Assembly (NCBI GenBank): GCA_900555715.1
Contig: USMC01000007.1
Location: 16,887-80,886 of the forward strand
Reading direction: 5' to 3'
DNA from: an uncultured Porphyromonadaceae bacterium
GTDB lineage: Bacteria; Bacteroidota; Bacteroidia; Bacteroidales; Muribaculaceae
DNA length: 64,000 bases
Shown: one piece after another, positions 35,964-45,452 of the stretch
How positions within the stretch are numbered: the stretch's first letter is position 1
How the letters are laid out: every line of letters starts with the position of its first letter
The notes under the pieces: model-generated
The model's database searches: none
What the model saw: the letters and a program-made list of their open reading frames with translations, nothing else
What the model was told of the DNA's origin: nothing
Program-made: the position numbers and the translations under genes

Positions 35964-37457
35964 ATGAAAATACAGATTATTATCGGGGTTCTTTCCGCAA
36001 TGCTTGCATCCGGCACCTTCTCCGCTTCCGCAGCCCCCGTGTGCGCGTCCGACAACACAGCAGTAGCAAAACAATGCTACACCGAAACGCGACGCCCCGC
36101 TCCCTCCGAAAGGCTGTTCAAGTCGAAGGCGGTGGAGAAAAAAATCAAAGAAATCAAGAAGCAGCTCACCAACCGCAAGCTGGCGTGGATGTTCGAGAAC
36201 TGCTTTCCCAACACCATCGACACGACAGTACACTTCCGCAAGGACGAGAACGGGAAAAACGACACCTTCGTCTATACCGGCGACATACATGCCATGTGGC
36301 TCCGCGATTCAGGCGCTCAGGTGTGGCCCTACGTACAGCTCGTCGACAACGACCCTGAGCTGAAAGACATGGTTGAGGGCGTAATTCGCCGGCAGTTCAG
36401 GTGCATAAACATCGATCCCTATGCCAATGCCTTCAACGACGGTCCGACAGGCGGAGAATGGATGAGCGACCTCACCGACATGGTTCCCGACGTCCACGAA
36501 CGCAAATGGGAAATCGACTCGTTCTGCTATCCTGTCCGTCTGGCATACGCCTACTGGAAAAAAACAGGCGACGCCTCCGTTTTCGACGGCGAATGGCTCG
36601 CAGCGATAAACAATATCTACACAACATTCATCGCCCAGCAGCGCAAGAACGGCGACCGCGGTCCGTACCGTTTCCAACGTAAGACCGAACGCGCCCTCGA
36701 CACCCTCAATAACGACGGCTGGGGCGCACCGGTGAGCGGCTGCGGACTCATCGTGTCGTGTTTCCGCCCCAGCGACGACGCCACGACATTCCAGTATCTC
36801 ATTCCCTCCAATTTCTTCGCCGTGTCGTCGCTGCGCAAAGCTGCCGAAATTCTTGAGACTGTCAACGGCGACAAGGAAATGGCAGGCAAATGCACGGCGC
36901 TCGCCGACGAAGTAGCGGCTGCACTGAAAGAACATGCCGTATACGACCATCCCGAATTCGGACCCGTCTATGCCTTCGAAGTAGACGGATTCGGCAACAA
37001 ACACCTCATGGACGACGCCAACGTCCCGAGCCTGCTGGCAATGCCCTATCTGGGCGACGTCGACATCGACGATCCGATATATCAGAACACCCGGCGCTTG
37101 GTATGGAGCGACAGCAATCCGTATTTCTTCAGCGGCAAGGCCGGCGAAGGCATAGGGGGTCCGCACATCGGCTACAACATGGCATGGCCCATGAGCATTA
37201 TGATGAAAGCCTTCACCTCCACCGACGACAACGAGATACGCCGGTGCATCGAGATGCTTCTCAACACCGATGCCGAAACAGGATTCATCCACGAATCGTT
37301 CAATGTCGACGACGCCTCCGACTTCACACGTCCCTGGTTCGCATGGCAGAATACCCTCTTCGGCGAACTCATAATCAAGCTCGTGGACGACGGCAAGCTC
37401 GGCGTGCTCAACTCTATCCCGAATAAGACCGGTGCAAATCTTGCATCCAACCGATAA
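35964..37457 (+). CDS. Glycoside hydrolase family 125, exo-alpha-1,6-mannosidase
   Basis: 497 residues from the ATG at 35964, which begins a clean signal peptide (MKIQIIIGVLSAMLASG); an ATG at 35901 in the same frame would lie in the preceding hairpin and is rejected. Family landmarks are TGDIHAMWLRDSGAQVWPY with Asp115, NAFNDGPTGGEWMSDL, KWEIDSFCYPVRLAY, and SDSNPYFFSGKAGEGIGGPH, which has the C-terminal acidic residue. GH125 enzymes remove non-reducing alpha-1,6-mannose by inversion in an (alpha/alpha)6 barrel. Presence here links the SusC/D operon to the GH76/GH92 series. Confidence 0.94.
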   Translation: MKIQIIIGVLSAMLASGTFSASAAPVCASDNTAVAKQCYTETRRPAPSERLFKSKAVEKKIKEIKKQLTNRKLAWMFENCFPNTIDTTVHFRKDENGKNDTFVYTGDIHAMWLRDSGAQVWPYVQLVDNDPELKDMVEGVIRRQFRCINIDPYANAFNDGPTGGEWMSDLTDMVPDVHERKWEIDSFCYPVRLAYAYWKKTGDASVFDGEWLAAINNIYTTFIAQQRKNGDRGPYRFQRKTERALDTLNNDGWGAPVSGCGLIVSCFRPSDDATTFQYLIPSNFFAVSSLRKAAEILETVNGDKEMAGKCTALADEVAAALKEHAVYDHPEFGPVYAFEVDGFGNKHLMDDANVPSLLAMPYLGDVDIDDPIYQNTRRLVWSDSNPYFFSGKAGEGIGGPHIGYNMAWPMSIMMKAFTSTDDNEIRRCIEMLLNTDAETGFIHESFNVDDASDFTRPWFAWQNTLFGELIIKLVDDGKLGVLNSIPNKTGANLASNR

Positions 37458-37538
37458 GCCCTACCACAGATGAATCCGACAATCCTGACAGCCACGGCGG
37501 CAGCAGGTAAAATCATTGTAAAATAACAGTCAGAACAA

Positions 37539-40415
37539 ATGAAATACAGAAACATCTTTTCCGGCATCCTGTTCATTGCAACCGCAATATCGGCGCCGGC
37601 GGGGGTAGCGACCCTGAGAATCACAGGCAACGCCATCGACGAAAATGGCGCGGAATCAGTCGAAATGCTTTCCATCGGCGACGCCGGAGAGAGCGGTCAG
37701 ATGCGCGATTTCCTTCTGGCGGATCCGACAGTCTATACAGAAAACGGACGCTACTATGCCGCCGGAACACGCAGCTTCGAGCCAAAAGGATTCACCCTTC
37801 TCGAAAGCACCGACCTGCACAACTGGTCGTATGCCCGCCCCGATTCGCTCGTCCTGAAGCAGGGACGCGGATGCTGGGGGTCGACAGGCTTCTGGGCGCC
37901 TCATTTCTTCAAGAACGGCGACAGAGACTATATCATCTCATACGTTGCCAACGAGCGATGCTGCATAGCCAGGGCTACGTCAATCGACGGTGACTACACG
38001 CAGAACGTTGTCGAACCTGTCGATAACTCCGAAGGAAATATCGACCCATTCATTTTCCGCGACGACGACGGACGCTGCTACATGTATCACGTCCGCTTTC
38101 CTGCCGGAAATATCCTACACGTGTGCGAGCTCGACCCCGAAACCTGGAAAATCATACCGGGGACGCTCAAGGAATGCTTCCGCAACACTCAGCACTGGGA
38201 AAACACCGGTGCATATCCTGGTCTGGTGATGGAAGGTCCGTCGGTCATCAAGCTCGACGGACTATATTACATGTTCTACTCCGCCAACCACTACATGAGC
38301 CCTGACTATGCCGTGGGTTACGCCACAGCACCGTCGCCCACAGGACCGTGGACAAAATATGAAGGCAATCCCATCCTCCACCGCTCCATAGTGGGAGAAA
38401 AAGGCTCGGGGCACGGCGAAGTGTTCTTCGACAACGACGGCAACATGCGCTATATGTACCATGTGCACAACAGCGACACTCAGGTCAACCCCAGACGTAC
38501 ACGCATCGTAACATTCAATGTCGATAAAAGCGCCGGACATCCCTACAGGATAAGCGCCGACCCTGCAAGCGTGTTCACCCCCTCCATGCAGGCACGCGAA
38601 GGGCTTTTCTGCTGCTACGTACGGCTCCGCGAGGGCTCATACACCTTCACAGGCACCGACAGCGACGGCAACACCGTGAACTTCGACGGCATGAAAGGCA
38701 CCTGCAGCAAGGCTGGCGTCTATCGCGTCACCGCCGACGCAAGGAACAAGAAAGTGAGCCTTACGCCTGTGGGCGATCTTCTCGTCAGAGGCACTATGGC
38801 TTCCGGAATAGCGTTGCCATACATCGGCAACGGCATTTTCGGCGGTGAAATAACTCTTACCGGAAAGGACGATACCGAATACAGCCGCAAGAACATCTAT
38901 TTCAGCCTCGGCGACGGCACTGACTTCTACCGCACAGCAGGCTCCGACCGCCTGTCAGTCGCAGGCGAGGCAATACGCATCAACGCCGGAACATATACTG
39001 TCCGCCTCGACCTTAACAAATGCACCTTCGACATCTCCGCCGAAACAGATCCCTACCGCATCAGTGTGTTCGGCTCGTCTGTCGCCAACGGTCAGGGTGC
39101 CGACAATTTCCGCGGCTATGCCTATCTCTACGGCAATCAGCTCAAGGCGCGCACAAGCAAAGGCGACAGCGAATATCCGCTGTACACGTCGGGAGTCTCT
39201 ATAGGCGGAAACACGACAGTGAATCTGCTCGAACGCTACGACGATCTTATCCGCGACCATGGCAAATATGTCGTTTTCGGTCTTTCGCTCGGGAACGAGG
39301 GCATACACGGTAGCGCCAATTCCGCCAGAGTGTTCAATCAGTTCAGAGACAACATGCTGACTCTCATAGAAAAGGTGCGTGCCGACGGTAAAGTGCCCGT
39401 GGTAATGAACAACTACACCCGAACCGACTATAACACCACCGACTACAACTACGTCCGCAGAATGAACCTCCTCATCCACGAATGGGATGTACCTTCCGTC
39501 AATGCTCTCGGAGCTGTCGACGACCGCTCCGGACGATGGGCATCATCGTTCCGCAAGGACGATTTCCACCCCAACGGTCAAGGACACAAACAGATGATGT
39601 ATGCCATCCCGCCGTCGCTCTTCGACGCCCTCGAATCGGGCAAAGCGCTGACGATGGAGCGCGACGCCGACAGCCATGAGCTTCAGCTTACCGACGGCGC
39701 CTCCTTGTCGTTCACCCCTGAAGAAACACTCAACGCCTTCACCATCTCCATACGTGTGAAAGTGTCGGGTGCATGCTCTGTCCTGAGTTTTACGAACGGT
39801 TCGAGAGGCAACAAGACCGGCAGGCTGGATACAGACGCCGACGGAAAGCTTATATACACCACTCCTTCGGGGACTGTCGTGCCGTCGGAAATAGGAAATC
39901 TCGACGACAGCTATCACTATGTCACACTGACCCACTATTTCGGCGCAGGATGCACCATCCTCTACATCGACAAGGGCATAGCGTTTGTCACCAAAGAATC
40001 TCTCACTCCCAAGACCTTCACTATCGGCAACAAAGAAAATGCTGCCGGAAGCCTCGCTGTCTCGGAAGTTGCTTTCTGGCGTTCTGCCATGAACTCCATG
40101 GAAATAGACGCGCACTGCGCCGGCAAGCTTCTCAAGTCATCGCTCGAAATCTATTCTCCCGCCGTTCTGCCCGATACACAGGCAGATGAAAACGGAACTG
40201 TAGTGTGCGGAATTCCCAATCTCGCCATGAGCCTCAACGCCATCACATACGAAGGTCCCGCCCAATCGGGCATCGCACCTGTTATCGGCGGCAGCACGGC
40301 AGCTGTTCCGCTCAGCTACTATACAATCGACGGGCGCCCCGCTGCTGCGGAGACGCCCGGATTCGTCATCGTTCATTATAGCGACGGCACCTGCTGTAAG
40401 CGGTACCGCCGCTGA
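37539..40415 (+). CDS. Multimodular GH43-like, SGNH esterase and LamG-like protein
   Basis: 958 residues with a signal peptide. Residues about 55-340 are a GH43-clan propeller (LADPTVYTENGRYYAAGT with Asp of the DP motif; GNIDPFIFRDDDG; VMEGPSVIKLDGLYYMFYS). About 350-500 are two small sandwiches of the SusF/CBM type. About 505-700 form an SGNH hydrolase with Ser514 in VFGSSVANGQG, GNEG in block III and the Asp674-x-x-His677 pair in DDFHPNGQG. About 715-885 is a concanavalin/LamG-like sandwich. It ends in YYTIDGRPAA..., a secretion-tail-like segment. The combination suggests removal of a side-chain sugar and an ester from the same glycan. It is the last gene of the PUL operon. Confidence 0.88.
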   Translation: MKYRNIFSGILFIATAISAPAGVATLRITGNAIDENGAESVEMLSIGDAGESGQMRDFLLADPTVYTENGRYYAAGTRSFEPKGFTLLESTDLHNWSYARPDSLVLKQGRGCWGSTGFWAPHFFKNGDRDYIISYVANERCCIARATSIDGDYTQNVVEPVDNSEGNIDPFIFRDDDGRCYMYHVRFPAGNILHVCELDPETWKIIPGTLKECFRNTQHWENTGAYPGLVMEGPSVIKLDGLYYMFYSANHYMSPDYAVGYATAPSPTGPWTKYEGNPILHRSIVGEKGSGHGEVFFDNDGNMRYMYHVHNSDTQVNPRRTRIVTFNVDKSAGHPYRISADPASVFTPSMQAREGLFCCYVRLREGSYTFTGTDSDGNTVNFDGMKGTCSKAGVYRVTADARNKKVSLTPVGDLLVRGTMASGIALPYIGNGIFGGEITLTGKDDTEYSRKNIYFSLGDGTDFYRTAGSDRLSVAGEAIRINAGTYTVRLDLNKCTFDISAETDPYRISVFGSSVANGQGADNFRGYAYLYGNQLKARTSKGDSEYPLYTSGVSIGGNTTVNLLERYDDLIRDHGKYVVFGLSLGNEGIHGSANSARVFNQFRDNMLTLIEKVRADGKVPVVMNNYTRTDYNTTDYNYVRRMNLLIHEWDVPSVNALGAVDDRSGRWASSFRKDDFHPNGQGHKQMMYAIPPSLFDALESGKALTMERDADSHELQLTDGASLSFTPEETLNAFTISIRVKVSGACSVLSFTNGSRGNKTGRLDTDADGKLIYTTPSGTVVPSEIGNLDDSYHYVTLTHYFGAGCTILYIDKGIAFVTKESLTPKTFTIGNKENAAGSLAVSEVAFWRSAMNSMEIDAHCAGKLLKSSLEIYSPAVLPDTQADENGTVVCGIPNLAMSLNAITYEGPAQSGIAPVIGGSTAAVPLSYYTIDGRPAAAETPGFVIVHYSDGTCCKRYRR

Positions 40416-40431
40416 GACCCTGAGGGTCTCA
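40413..40431. terminator. Short stem-loop containing both convergent stop codons
   Basis: TGAGACCC (40413-40420) pairs with GGGTCTCA (40424-40431) around a TGA loop. The first three bases are the stop of the GH43-SGNH gene and the last three are the reverse complement of the stop of the GxGYxYP gene. There is no T-run. Confidence 0.5.
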
Positions 40432-42576
40432 CTTAGAACCGTAGACTTCTATATCGGCAATTCTTGCCACAGAATCTGAACCGGCATCGCTGACCGCCAC
40501 GCGTACATAACGCGCCTCGACGGGCTCGATGTCGGTATCTGTTACAGATGCTGTGTTACTGTCGTAAGCACCTATGACAGTCCATGTGCTGCCGTCGGCA
40601 CTTGCCTCCACCTTGAAAGAACGGGAGTTCAGTGCCGGACTCATTCCGGCAGCGCCGGCGTGGCGTACTACAAAGCGGCTCACAGTGAAAGTCTGACCGA
40701 AATCGCATTCCACCCATCCATTGCCGTCGGTGTCGGAAGAAACCCACATCTTGCTCTCCGACGGCGAGCCGTCGGCGGCAAGTTCAGCCGACGTTGCCGA
40801 CGGCGAGGAAGTAATCTTCATGTCTTTGAGCATCGTAAGGTTGAACGGCAGATGGTTGGCGCGGTTGTACATATTGTAGAAATGGTCGCCGCGCAGAATC
40901 ACCACTTTGCCGGGAGCTATAGCCTCAAGTTTAGCCTCGATTCCGACAAGCTTGTCAGGGCCCATGTCCCATACTGTTCCCTGAGCGGAGAGGAACATCG
41001 GCTTTTTGCCGTCGAAGTTGCGTATGTCGCGGTTGAAGAAATCTGCTATCACGTCTATACCGTTGGCATAGCAGGGATAATTCGGAATAAAGGAAAGATA
41101 TCCGTCCTGCACCGTCGTCTTTAGACGTCCTATCTGTTTTTCCCAGTCCTGGATGGTAAGACCGTAGAGGTAGCGGCACTCTTTGGCGTATGCTGCCCGC
41201 TGTCCGCTGTTTACCTCGTCCCATATCGTCACCACCCTCAGTCCGGCTTTCTCAAGATAGCGTCCGCTCAGACGGGCGTAAGGCACGAATTCGGAGCTGC
41301 GTGTGATGTTCCATTTTCTGTTATGTCCGTCGAAAGGCATCGCATAGCCGAGTCCGGAAGGACCGCTGGCGAAGAAATCGTTTTCGGTAGCGTTTTTGTA
41401 ATAGTAGTTGAGCATCGACGGCGAAAAATCCACAAGAGCAGGACTGATGGTCCAGTTCATCGGAATCTTGCCGCGCCCTTTCTGGGTGAAGGCGCCTACC
41501 ATGGCATGCTCGCAATACTGGATATTGTCGCCGTCGCTTATGTAGAGTGTCACATAGACCTTGTCTTCAAGTTCGGGCATCTTAGGCACCGAAGGAATCT
41601 CCACAGGCACCCTGATGGACGAATAGAGCGAACCGTTCTCAAAGAAATCTGACGGCACTGTCGAAAGCCCGTACTTGGTGGCTTCGCCTACTCCGGAGCG
41701 TTCTTCGGGGTACCATCCGGTGACGATGTCGCGTCCGGGGGTAAGATCTTCAAGCATCTTGTCGAACAGCTCTTTCTCCGCCTTGATGCGCGGGTCGAGC
41801 CATACCGATGCCGAGCCGGCGGCGACAGCTACGTCGTGGATATAGGGCACCACCGGACGCAGGCTGACAAGCAGACGGTGGTTGCAGCGGTCCCAGTAGT
41901 TGTCGTAGAGGTATTGGTATATGTCTACAGTGGCGGTCATGTCGAGACCAGTGAGATCTTCGACAACCGGAAGGTCTATGCCGTTGTCGATAAGTTTCTT
42001 CTGTATATCTGCCGTGACAGGCAGGAGCCGTTCAAGACCGGCAACGGTGACGGCGAGGTTGCCGTAGTGCTCACTGCGCTCGGTGCTGTACAGGACAAGA
42101 CCCTTTATTTCATCCTTGAAGCGTTCGACGAGCGAATAAGGCGTCCGTGCGCTTATCGTTGATATTTTTCTGTTCAGACCGTGCGCAGCGGGCCATGTTG
42201 CCATGGATTCATTGCCCTGATAGAGCAGAATGCGGGCACGCGATCTGTTCACCAGACCCTGAAGAGCCGAAAACATCACACGCTCCTGATCTCCGAGACC
42301 GGCGGCATTCATATCGAGAGCATAAATCCTCTTTCCCGGCTCCGGGAAACGCGGAAGAAGCCTGTCTTCGGTCCAATCGACCTCATTGTATTCAAGAATG
42401 CGGTCACCGTCGGCGGTAACTTCATGGCTGACGTCCTCGAAAGTTATTTTCGTGATTTCACCGGCATCGGAAGCGGTGATTTCACCGTCGGCATGCTGGG
42501 TGAGCATCGTCACCTGCTGTGCTGCGCAGCAGAAGGCGAAAAGCGATGCGGATGTGAGTAAAACAATATGTTTCAT
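40429..42576 (-). CDS. GxGYxYP-type putative glycosidase with C-terminal F5/8 type C domain
   Basis: 715 residues, signal peptide to about 18. The N-terminal and central parts match GxGYxYP proteins (RIYALDMNAAGLGDQERVMFSALQGLVNR; YVTLYISDGDNIQYCEHAM; FFASGPSGLGYAMP, where the name-giving motif reads GLGYAMP). Residues about 585-715 form an F5/8 type C (CBM32-like) sandwich (DGNGWVECDFGQTFTVSRFVVRH; VEARYVRVAVSDAG). No activity is established for this family in my knowledge; carbohydrate-related domain partners suggest glycan binding or cleavage. It is the second gene of a two-gene minus operon, 8 bases after a small secreted protein. Confidence 0.85.
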   Translation of the reverse strand: MKHIVLLTSASLFAFCCAAQQVTMLTQHADGEITASDAGEITKITFEDVSHEVTADGDRILEYNEVDWTEDRLLPRFPEPGKRIYALDMNAAGLGDQERVMFSALQGLVNRSRARILLYQGNESMATWPAAHGLNRKISTISARTPYSLVERFKDEIKGLVLYSTERSEHYGNLAVTVAGLERLLPVTADIQKKLIDNGIDLPVVEDLTGLDMTATVDIYQYLYDNYWDRCNHRLLVSLRPVVPYIHDVAVAAGSASVWLDPRIKAEKELFDKMLEDLTPGRDIVTGWYPEERSGVGEATKYGLSTVPSDFFENGSLYSSIRVPVEIPSVPKMPELEDKVYVTLYISDGDNIQYCEHAMVGAFTQKGRGKIPMNWTISPALVDFSPSMLNYYYKNATENDFFASGPSGLGYAMPFDGHNRKWNITRSSEFVPYARLSGRYLEKAGLRVVTIWDEVNSGQRAAYAKECRYLYGLTIQDWEKQIGRLKTTVQDGYLSFIPNYPCYANGIDVIADFFNRDIRNFDGKKPMFLSAQGTVWDMGPDKLVGIEAKLEAIAPGKVVILRGDHFYNMYNRANHLPFNLTMLKDMKITSSPSATSAELAADGSPSESKMWVSSDTDGNGWVECDFGQTFTVSRFVVRHAGAAGMSPALNSRSFKVEASADGSTWTVIGAYDSNTASVTDTDIEPVEARYVRVAVSDAGSDSVARIADIEVYGSK

Positions 42577-42584
42577 CCGTTATA

Positions 42585-43169
42585 TTATAGATTGATTTTT
42601 ACTGAAAAAGCGCCGATTCTCACTATGTGCGTTCCGGCACCGAGGCAGTCGCGCCGCACGGCTATCTTTCCGTCGGCAGCCTGGTATATGCCCTCTGCGC
42701 GCCCGTCGACAGCGAATACCTCTGCGACGGCACCGTCGGGAACGTCTGAGAAAAGGACCTCTCCCGCAAGTATGCGGCATCCGATGCCTGTGGCGGCATC
42801 ACCGGGAGCGCACACCGACGCAAGTTCACCGAGAGTCAGGGCTGTAACATCGTCGAAACTGACTGCCACCTGAGACTCTCCGCCGGCAGAACTGAGCGTG
42901 ACAGCCCCGTCGCCAAAAGTGAAGAAAGAGATAGAAGGCTCGTCGCAGAAATACACGGTGACAAAGCTTCCGTCGGTGAAATGCATCGTGATGCCCTTGT
43001 CGTCGACATCGGGCGCCAGAAAACTTATTTTCCTGACATCGTCGGTACAGAGAACTGTGCTCGTGCCGTCGGCATTGTGCAACCGGACCATTCTATTCTC
43101 TGAAGCTGTCGTCCACAACGCCGCAGACAGCGCCGCAGCGAACAGAAGAACTCTTGGTTTATCTTTCAT
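42585..43169 (-). CDS. Small secreted beta-rich protein (194 aa)
   Basis: A signal peptide (about 1-22) precedes three short modules. Two resemble the MVRLHNADGTSTVLCTDDVRKISF type of secreted Bacteroidales strand modules; the second reads FTFGDGAVTLSSAGGESQVAVSFDDVTALTL. The last 65 residues (EVFAVDGRAEGIYQAADG...GTHIVRIGAFSVKINL) look like a C-terminal type IX secretion signal. It contains no enzyme motif. Note that the same N-terminal type of module (HADGEITASDAGEITKITFEDV) starts the mature GxGYxYP protein downstream, so the pair may share an anchoring or assembly scheme. A minus-strand TAAATTTG at 43198-43191 is a likely -7 box. Confidence 0.72.
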   Translation of the reverse strand: MKDKPRVLLFAAALSAALWTTASENRMVRLHNADGTSTVLCTDDVRKISFLAPDVDDKGITMHFTDGSFVTVYFCDEPSISFFTFGDGAVTLSSAGGESQVAVSFDDVTALTLGELASVCAPGDAATGIGCRILAGEVLFSDVPDGAVAEVFAVDGRAEGIYQAADGKIAVRRDCLGAGTHIVRIGAFSVKINL

Positions 43170-43406
43170 AGTAGTTCAGATTTTTATCTGCAAATTTAAT
43201 ACTAAGAATCACATGAGGGCAGCATATATTGTTCAAAGAATACAAAATGCCGTTCAAGCTATCGCCTGCCACGCCCACCGCACAGATGAACGGATAGTCA
43301 TACTTTTTGAACAGCTATAAGTTTTTCCATTCATAATAAGAAACTAAATTTGCGAGGCTAATGATAAAATACTAAATTTGTAAAATCAACGGCATCACAC
43401 ACCGCC
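43170..43406. promoter_or_regulatory. Divergent promoter region (GxGYxYP operon / GH127 operon)
   Basis: For the plus strand, TTTG at 43349-43352 and TAAATTTG at 43373-43380 are 20 bp apart, an excellent Bacteroidetes promoter; the TTTG is itself the end of another TAAATTTG (43345-43352), so two overlapping starts are possible. For the minus strand, TAAATTTG is at 43198-43191. The middle of the region shows nothing else I recognise. Confidence 0.65.
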
Positions 43407-45437
43407 ATGACCTTAAAAACGAAATTCACCACATTTCTCATTCTTGCTCTGACATCCTGTGCTGCGGCAGCATCCACAAACGTAACAGAGAGAATTGCCG
43501 AAGGCGAAAAAATCGCTTCAGGCGTTCCGGCACAGGTAAGAAAAGCGCCTCTGATAAAGCTCCCCGTCGGTAGCGTGCAGCCCCGCGGATGGCTGCGCCG
43601 CTGCCTCGAACTTCAGCGCGACGGTCTGAACGGACATCTGGGCTCCGTGAGCGCATGGCTCGACAAAAACAACAACCAGTGGCTCAGCGACACCGGCGAC
43701 CACGGATGGGAAGAGGTGCCGTACTGGCTCCGCGGATACTCGTCGCTGGCATATATCTTAGGCGACAAGGCGATGATCGACGAAGCTCAGGTGTGGTTCG
43801 ACGCCGTTTTTGCCAATGCCAAGGAAGACGGATTTTTCGGACCGCGCAACTACGAAGGAAACCGTCCCGAGCTATGGGCGCAGATGGTGATGCTGTGGGC
43901 ACTCCAGACATACTACGAATATTCCGGCGACAAACGGGTGCTCGACACCATGACGCGCTTTTTCAAGTGGGAACAGTCGCTCGACGATTCAGTATTCATC
44001 AAAGGGCTGTGGGAAGAAAAACGCGGCGGCGACAATCTGTGGAGCCTTAGATGGCTCTACAATATCACCGGCGACGACAGCCTTCTTCCGCTTGCCGACA
44101 AACTGCACCGCAACACATCCGACTGGACAATGGACAACACCCTGCCCAACTGGCACGGAGTGAACGTGGCACAGGGATTCCGCGAACCGGCGACATACTT
44201 CATGTTCACGGGCGACAGCACTCTGCTCGACGCCACACGCAGGGATTTCGAAATAATGAGAAAACTCTACGGTCAGGTACCCGGAGGAATGTACGGCGCC
44301 GACGAGAACGCCCGTCAGGGCTATTCCGACCCGCGACAGGGCGCCGAGACATGTGCCGTTGTCGAGCAGATGGCGAGCGACGAGATACTCATGCAGATCA
44401 CCGGCGACCCTTTCTGGGCAGACCACTGCGAGGATGTGGCTTTCAACACTTTCCCCGCCGCCATGACACCCGACCTCAAGGCACTGCGATATATCACCTC
44501 GCCGAACATGGCAATAAGCGATGAAAAGCTCCATGGACCCAGCATCGACAATAATCTGCGCGGTATGCTCTCCATGAGTCCTTTCAGCAGCCGCTGCTGC
44601 CAGCACAATCACGGCATGGGATGGCCTTATTACGCCGAACATCTTGTCATGGCAACCGCCGACAAGGGACTTGCCGCAATGCTGTATTCCGCCAACGAAA
44701 CCACGGCTGATGTGGCAGACGGAAAAACCGTGCGCCTCACAACAGAAACGCTCTACCCCTTCGAAGAGACTGTGACAATGACAGTGGGCACCGACGCCAA
44801 AGTACGCTTCCCGCTTTATCTGCGCATACCGTCATGGTGCCGGTCGGCGAAGGTGAAGGTCAACGGCAAGAGAATCGGAACCGACAATTCTGCCGGCAAA
44901 TATGTCCGTATCGACCGCACATGGAAAAACGGAGACAGAATCGAGCTGACCTTACCGATGGAGGTGACATCGCGCACATGGAAAGACAACAAGGGAAGCA
45001 TCAGCGTGAATTACGGTCCTCTGACACTGTCGCTGAAAATCGACGAGACGGCAGAAAGCCACGACAGCCGCGACCGTGCTTTCGTGCAGGACGACTCGCA
45101 CTGGCAGGAAAACGTCGATTCATCGCTCTGGCCGTCGTATGTATTGCGTCCCGCATCACCGTGGAACTATGCGCTCAAAACCGACAGCAACGGACTACCC
45201 GCCGGATTCAGCATCGTCCGCAAAGCATGGCCCGCCGACGACTATCCTTTCACCCCGCAGAATGTGCCGCTTGAGTTCACCGCAACCGGCAACCGCATCC
45301 CCTCTTGGGGCTACGACGCGACAGGCATGACCGACATACTGCCCGCGCCCGACGCTCCCCGCGACAGCGTCGACACTCCTCTTCGACTCATACCGATGGG
45401 AGCCGCCCGCCTGCGAATATCTGCCTTCCCGCAATAA
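43407..45437 (+). CDS. Glycoside hydrolase family 127, beta-L-arabinofuranosidase-like (DUF1680)
   Basis: 676 residues with a signal peptide (about 1-21). The zinc-site residues of GH127 are all recognisable: Glu314-Thr-Cys316 in GAETCAVVE and Cys397-Cys398 in SSRCCQHN, matching the spacing of the Glu and three Cys of the characterised bifidobacterial enzyme. The N-terminal (alpha/alpha)6 barrel (GLWEEKRGGDNLWSLRWLYN) is followed by C-terminal sandwiches (RFPLYLRIPSWCRSAKVKVNG). GH127 enzymes release beta-L-arabinofuranose, others act on related sugars. It is the first gene of an operon with a GH115 relic, GH78 and mutarotase. Confidence 0.9.
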   Translation: MTLKTKFTTFLILALTSCAAAASTNVTERIAEGEKIASGVPAQVRKAPLIKLPVGSVQPRGWLRRCLELQRDGLNGHLGSVSAWLDKNNNQWLSDTGDHGWEEVPYWLRGYSSLAYILGDKAMIDEAQVWFDAVFANAKEDGFFGPRNYEGNRPELWAQMVMLWALQTYYEYSGDKRVLDTMTRFFKWEQSLDDSVFIKGLWEEKRGGDNLWSLRWLYNITGDDSLLPLADKLHRNTSDWTMDNTLPNWHGVNVAQGFREPATYFMFTGDSTLLDATRRDFEIMRKLYGQVPGGMYGADENARQGYSDPRQGAETCAVVEQMASDEILMQITGDPFWADHCEDVAFNTFPAAMTPDLKALRYITSPNMAISDEKLHGPSIDNNLRGMLSMSPFSSRCCQHNHGMGWPYYAEHLVMATADKGLAAMLYSANETTADVADGKTVRLTTETLYPFEETVTMTVGTDAKVRFPLYLRIPSWCRSAKVKVNGKRIGTDNSAGKYVRIDRTWKNGDRIELTLPMEVTSRTWKDNKGSISVNYGPLTLSLKIDETAESHDSRDRAFVQDDSHWQENVDSSLWPSYVLRPASPWNYALKTDSNGLPAGFSIVRKAWPADDYPFTPQNVPLEFTATGNRIPSWGYDATGMTDILPAPDAPRDSVDTPLRLIPMGAARLRISAFPQ

Positions 45438-45452
45438 ACCCGACATGACGAC

